Assembly: GCF_030128825.1 (NCBI RefSeq)
Contig: NZ_CP119127.1
Coordinates: forward strand, 992,001-1,056,000
Direction of reading: 5' to 3'
DNA from: Sphingobium sp. WTD-1
GTDB lineage: Bacteria; Pseudomonadota; Alphaproteobacteria; Sphingomonadales; Sphingomonadaceae
Length of the DNA: 64,000 nucleotides
In this document: positions 61,372 through 64,000 of the stretch, in pieces
Layout: every line of letters starts with the position of its first letter
Position numbering within the stretch: the first letter of the stretch is position 1
Made by a program: the position numbers and the translations under genes
Notes under the pieces: model-generated
The model's database searches: none
What the model was told of the DNA's origin: nothing
The model's input: the letters and a program-made list of their open reading frames with translations, nothing else

Positions 61372-62820
61372 ATGACCATAGCCCTTGCCGACCCCAGCCT
61401 GCTGCGCGAACAATGCTATGTCGACGGCCAGTGGATCGGCACCGCCAGCATCGACGTGACCGATCCCGCGACGGACGAGCGGCTGGCTGGCATTCCCGCG
61501 ATCGACGAGGCGGGGACGCGCGCGGCGATCGAGGCGGCCGAGGCGGCACTGCCAGAGTGGAAGGCGAAGACGGCTGGCGAGCGGTCGCGCATATTGCGCC
61601 GCTGGTTCGAGCTGCTGATCGCGCATCAGGATGACCTGGCCATGATCCTGACCCGCGAGCAGGGCAAGGCGCTGACCGAGGCCAAGGGCGAGATCGCCTA
61701 TGCCGCGAGCTTTATCGAATGGTTCGGCGAAGAGGCCAAGCGCATCTATGGCGAGATCATCCCCAGCCATCGCGCCGACAGCCGCATCGTCGTCATCAAG
61801 CAGCCGGTCGGCGTGGTCGCCGCGATCACGCCGTGGAATTTCCCCGCCGCGATGATCACGCGCAAGGCGGCACCGGCGCTGGCGGCGGGCTGCACCATGG
61901 TGCTGAAGCCCGCGACCCAGACGCCGCTGACCGCGCTGGCGCTGGCCGCTCTGGCCGAGCGCGCGGGCGTGCCCAAGGGCGTGTTTAACGTCGTCACCGG
62001 ATCGTCGCGGGTGATCGGCGCGGAACTGACCGGCAACCCGTTGGTGCGCAAGCTGAGCTTCACCGGATCGACCGAGGTCGGCAAGACGCTGATGGCGCAA
62101 TGCGCGCCGACGATGAAGAAGCTGTCGATGGAACTGGGTGGCAATGCGCCCTTCATCGTCTTTGCCGACGCCGATCTGGATGCGGCGGTCGAAGGCGCGA
62201 TCGCGTCCAAATATCGCAACAGCGGCCAGACCTGCGTCTGCGTCAACCGCATCCTGGTGCAGCGCGACGTCGCGCCGGCCTTTGCCGAGAAGCTGAAAGC
62301 CGCCGTCGCCAAGCTGAAGGTCGGGCCGGGCACGCAAGCGGGCGTGACCCAGGGGCCGTTGATCGACGAGAAGGCGGTTGAGAAGGTTGAGGAGCATGTC
62401 GCCGACGCGCTGGCCAAGGGCGGCACGCTGGTGAGTGGCGGGCATCGCCATGCACTGGGCCATAGTTTCTTCGAGCCGACCATCATCAGCGGTTGCACGC
62501 CGGAGATGAAGCTGGCCGACGAGGAGACGTTCGGGCCGCTCGCCGCGCTCTTCCTGTTCGATACGGAAGAGGAGGCGGTCGCGCTGGCCAACGCCACCGA
62601 GGTCGGCCTGTCGGGCTATTTCTATACCCGCGACCTGTCGCGCGCCTGGCGCGTGGGCGAGGCGCTGGAGGTCGGCATGGTCGGCATCAACACCGGCCTG
62701 ATTTCGACCGAGGTTGCGCCGTTCGGCGGCATCAAGGAATCGGGCATGGGTCGCGAAGGATCGCGCCATGGCATCGAGGACTATGTCGAGATCAAATATC
62801 TGTGCATGTCCGGGATCTGA
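61372..62820 (+). CDS. Succinate/glutarate-semialdehyde-type aldehyde dehydrogenase (482 aa)
   Basis: NAD(P)-dependent ALDH. VVAAITPWNFPAAMITRKAAPALAAG (about 145-170), FTGSTEVGKTLMAQ, MELGGNAPFIVFADADLD with the catalytic Glu (about 257), NSGQTCVCVNRI with the catalytic Cys (about 285), and the C-terminal FGGIKESGMGREGSRHGIEDY typical of GabD-like enzymes. This group also includes alpha-ketoglutarate semialdehyde dehydrogenases, so it is a candidate for the missing last step of the hydroxyproline pathway, though 40 kb away. A 163-bp gap upstream shows no clear operator. Confidence 0.93.
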   Translation: MTIALADPSLLREQCYVDGQWIGTASIDVTDPATDERLAGIPAIDEAGTRAAIEAAEAALPEWKAKTAGERSRILRRWFELLIAHQDDLAMILTREQGKALTEAKGEIAYAASFIEWFGEEAKRIYGEIIPSHRADSRIVVIKQPVGVVAAITPWNFPAAMITRKAAPALAAGCTMVLKPATQTPLTALALAALAERAGVPKGVFNVVTGSSRVIGAELTGNPLVRKLSFTGSTEVGKTLMAQCAPTMKKLSMELGGNAPFIVFADADLDAAVEGAIASKYRNSGQTCVCVNRILVQRDVAPAFAEKLKAAVAKLKVGPGTQAGVTQGPLIDEKAVEKVEEHVADALAKGGTLVSGGHRHALGHSFFEPTIISGCTPEMKLADEETFGPLAALFLFDTEEEAVALANATEVGLSGYFYTRDLSRAWRVGEALEVGMVGINTGLISTEVAPFGGIKESGMGREGSRHGIEDYVEIKYLCMSGI

Positions 62821-62839
62821 CGCAGACTATCGAAAGGGG

Positions 62840-63517
62840 ATGATGATGGCGGGAGTGGTGGCGGTAACCGGCGCGGCCGGTGCGCTGGGCCGGGCGGCGG
62901 TGCAGGTGCTGCGCGCGGCCGGCTGGACGGTGGCGGGCATTGATGTGGGCGCGGTTCCGTCCGACAAAGTCGACCTGGCGCTGGGCGGCGTTGACCTGTC
63001 CGACGAGCAGGCGATGGCTGGCGCAGCCGAGAAGATCGGCGAAGCGCTGGGCGGCCTCGACGCTCTGGTCAATATTGCCGGCGGCTTCAGCTGGGAGACA
63101 GTGGAGGATGGCTCGGTCGCCACCTGGGACCGGCTCTATGGCATGAATGTCCGCACCGCATTGATCGCGACTCGCGCCTTGTTGCCGCTGCTGCGCGATG
63201 GCGGCGGGGCGATCGTCAACATTGGTGCGGCGGCCTCGGTGAAGGCGGCCGCCGGCATGGGCGCCTATGCCGCGTCCAAGGCGGGCGTCGCGCGCCTGAC
63301 CGAGGCGCTGGCCGAAGAACTGAAGGATGCGGGCGTGCGCGTGAATGCGGTGTTGCCCAGCATCATCGACACGCCGGCCAACCGCGCCGACATGCCCGAC
63401 GCGGATGCCAGCCGCTGGGTCGCGCCCGAGGCGCTGGGCGGGGTGATCGCCTTCCTGCTGTCGCCTGCTGCGGCGCCGATCACCGGCGCGCTGATCCCGG
63501 TCACCGGCCGGGTCTGA
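62840..63517 (+). CDS. Short-chain dehydrogenase (225 aa)
   Basis: SDR with AVTGAAGALGRAAVQVL (about 7-23), NIAGGFSWETVEDG, NIGAAASVKAAAGMGAYAASKAG-region catalytic YAASK, and a short C-terminus ending LIPVTGRV. Three in-frame ATGs (62840, 62843, 62846) follow AAAGGGG; the exact start is open. Starts 19 bp after the aldehyde dehydrogenase stop, so one operon. Substrate unknown. Confidence 0.88.
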   Translation: MMMAGVVAVTGAAGALGRAAVQVLRAAGWTVAGIDVGAVPSDKVDLALGGVDLSDEQAMAGAAEKIGEALGGLDALVNIAGGFSWETVEDGSVATWDRLYGMNVRTALIATRALLPLLRDGGGAIVNIGAAASVKAAAGMGAYAASKAGVARLTEALAEELKDAGVRVNAVLPSIIDTPANRADMPDADASRWVAPEALGGVIAFLLSPAAAPITGALIPVTGRV

Positions 63518-63522
63518 TCGCG

Positions 63523-63561
63523 ATCGACCGGTTGCCGTTGCAAGGCGCGCAACCGGTCGAT
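63523..63561 (+). terminator. Long hairpin after the ALDH/SDR operon
   Basis: ATCGACCGGTTGC / GCAACCGGTCGAT, a perfect 13-bp stem with a 13-base loop, starting 5 bases after the SDR stop. Only a short GTTTC follows. Confidence 0.7.
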
Positions 63562-63669
63562 GGCGTTTCGTGCAACTGGCCTTGGCGCCTTTGCATTTGC
63601 GAAAAAAGCCTGGGAGGACCAGATGAACCTCGATGCTGCGACGCAGCAATATTCTTGTCTGAGGTTCTT

Positions 63670-63825
63670 ATGTTTTCGCTCATCTCGCTCTATTTCGCCT
63701 ATCGCCGGGACGTCGTCACCGCCGAGCGTTATATCGCCGCGCTGACCCCCGCTGCCGAGCCGGTTTCGGCCGATGTCGTGACCTTCCCGGTCGCCAAGGA
63801 AGAAAAGCTGGCCCGCGCCGCCTGA
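63670..63825 (+). CDS. Small protein of unknown function (51 aa)
   Basis: Encodes MFSLISLYFAYRRDVVTAER, then an Ala/Pro/Val-rich half ending KLARAA. The hydrophobic-aromatic N-terminus could associate with membrane; no family recognised. Its ATG has only GAGG nearby. A different frame starts at ATG 63623 with a much better ribosome site (GGGAGGACC) and runs 40 codons to 63745, overlapping this ORF; which is translated, or whether one couples to the other, is open. Confidence 0.5.
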   Translation: MFSLISLYFAYRRDVVTAERYIAALTPAAEPVSADVVTFPVAKEEKLARAA

Positions 63826-63956
63826 TCGGCGCGCCAGCTGACGACTGACTACCTCTCCCGCTGACTGCCCATTTTCGGGGCAGCGCCGCGGCCAGAAGGC
63901 CGCCAAGGGATCGCCACAGCGCTAACAGCGCCGGCCCGCCGCTCCGCCATTGCAAG

Positions 63957-63972
63957 TCAACATATGTGTTGA
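63957..63972. promoter_or_regulatory. Inverted repeat near the right edge
   Basis: TCAACATATGTGTTGA: six-bp arms TCAACA/TGTTGA around TATG, in an AT-rich patch just before an ATG at 63981. Could be a MarR-like operator of a gene that continues beyond the window. The stretch 63826-63956 shows no gene. Confidence 0.4.
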
Positions 63973-64000
63973 TTAACAAAATGGCGAGAACAGCGATCCC

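Overview
The window is high-GC DNA of uniform composition and reads as the chromosome of a sphingomonad-type alphaproteobacterium (Sphingobium/Novosphingobium/Sphingopyxis relatives). The evidence is the large TonB-dependent receptors, the many secreted amidohydrolases and peptidases, the P450/ferredoxin and acyl-CoA catabolic modules, and an intergenic palindromic element of a kind I associate with this group. The genus is inference. I see no tRNA, rRNA, CRISPR, insertion sequence or phage gene.

Region A (1-23.5 kb) is the most interesting part and looks like one regulon. It holds a TonB-dependent receptor, two COG1228-type amidohydrolases (one truncated by the left edge), an S10 serine carboxypeptidase, a secreted MetX-like hydrolase, an operon of a DUF885 metallopeptidase, a small secreted NTF2-fold protein and a POT peptide importer, and a Tat-exported GH127 beta-L-arabinofuranosidase. 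These are followed by a hydroxyproline pathway: an Ldh/LhpD-like reductase, an M24 Xaa-Pro peptidase, a D-amino-acid/D-hydroxyproline dehydrogenase, a DapA-family deaminase and a Cys/Cys proline-racemase-family epimerase. A GntR/FCD regulator and an APC amino-acid permease close the region. A shared palindromic motif, core GTATACGAT, lies in front of the transcription units (five clear sites and a degenerate sixth before the regulator). My reading is a system that takes up and strips plant hydroxyproline-rich, arabinosylated glycopeptides (extensin type) and catabolises the released hydroxyproline.

Region B (23.5-31.8 kb) has a CYP101-like P450 with its ferredoxin and a divergent TetR, an HSL-type hydrolase with a divergent MarR, a GST, two short-chain dehydrogenases, a truncated haemoglobin, a membrane-anchored LuxR-HTH/DUF4019 protein and a lipoprotein cytochrome c. 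Region C (31.8-37.4 kb) is acyl-CoA metabolism: AMP-binding ligase, methylmalonate-semialdehyde dehydrogenase, CoA-transferase and thioesterase. Region D (37.6-41.9 kb) is a siderophore-receptor operon with a Fur-like box and three inner-membrane partners. Region E (41.9-49.9 kb) is a two-component system divergent from an RND efflux operon, with phased repeats between them. Region F (49.9-52.3 kb) has a GH13 alpha-glucosidase and two small unknown proteins.

Region G (52.3-63.8 kb) starts with a tight six-gene beta-oxidation-like operon (acyl-CoA dehydrogenase, thiolase, hydroxyacyl-CoA dehydrogenase, enoyl-CoA hydratase/isomerase, second thiolase, nitronate-monooxygenase-like flavoprotein) facing a TetR gene across a palindrome. 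It continues with two SnoaL-like proteins, two SDRs and an aldehyde dehydrogenase, and ends with a small protein of unknown role.
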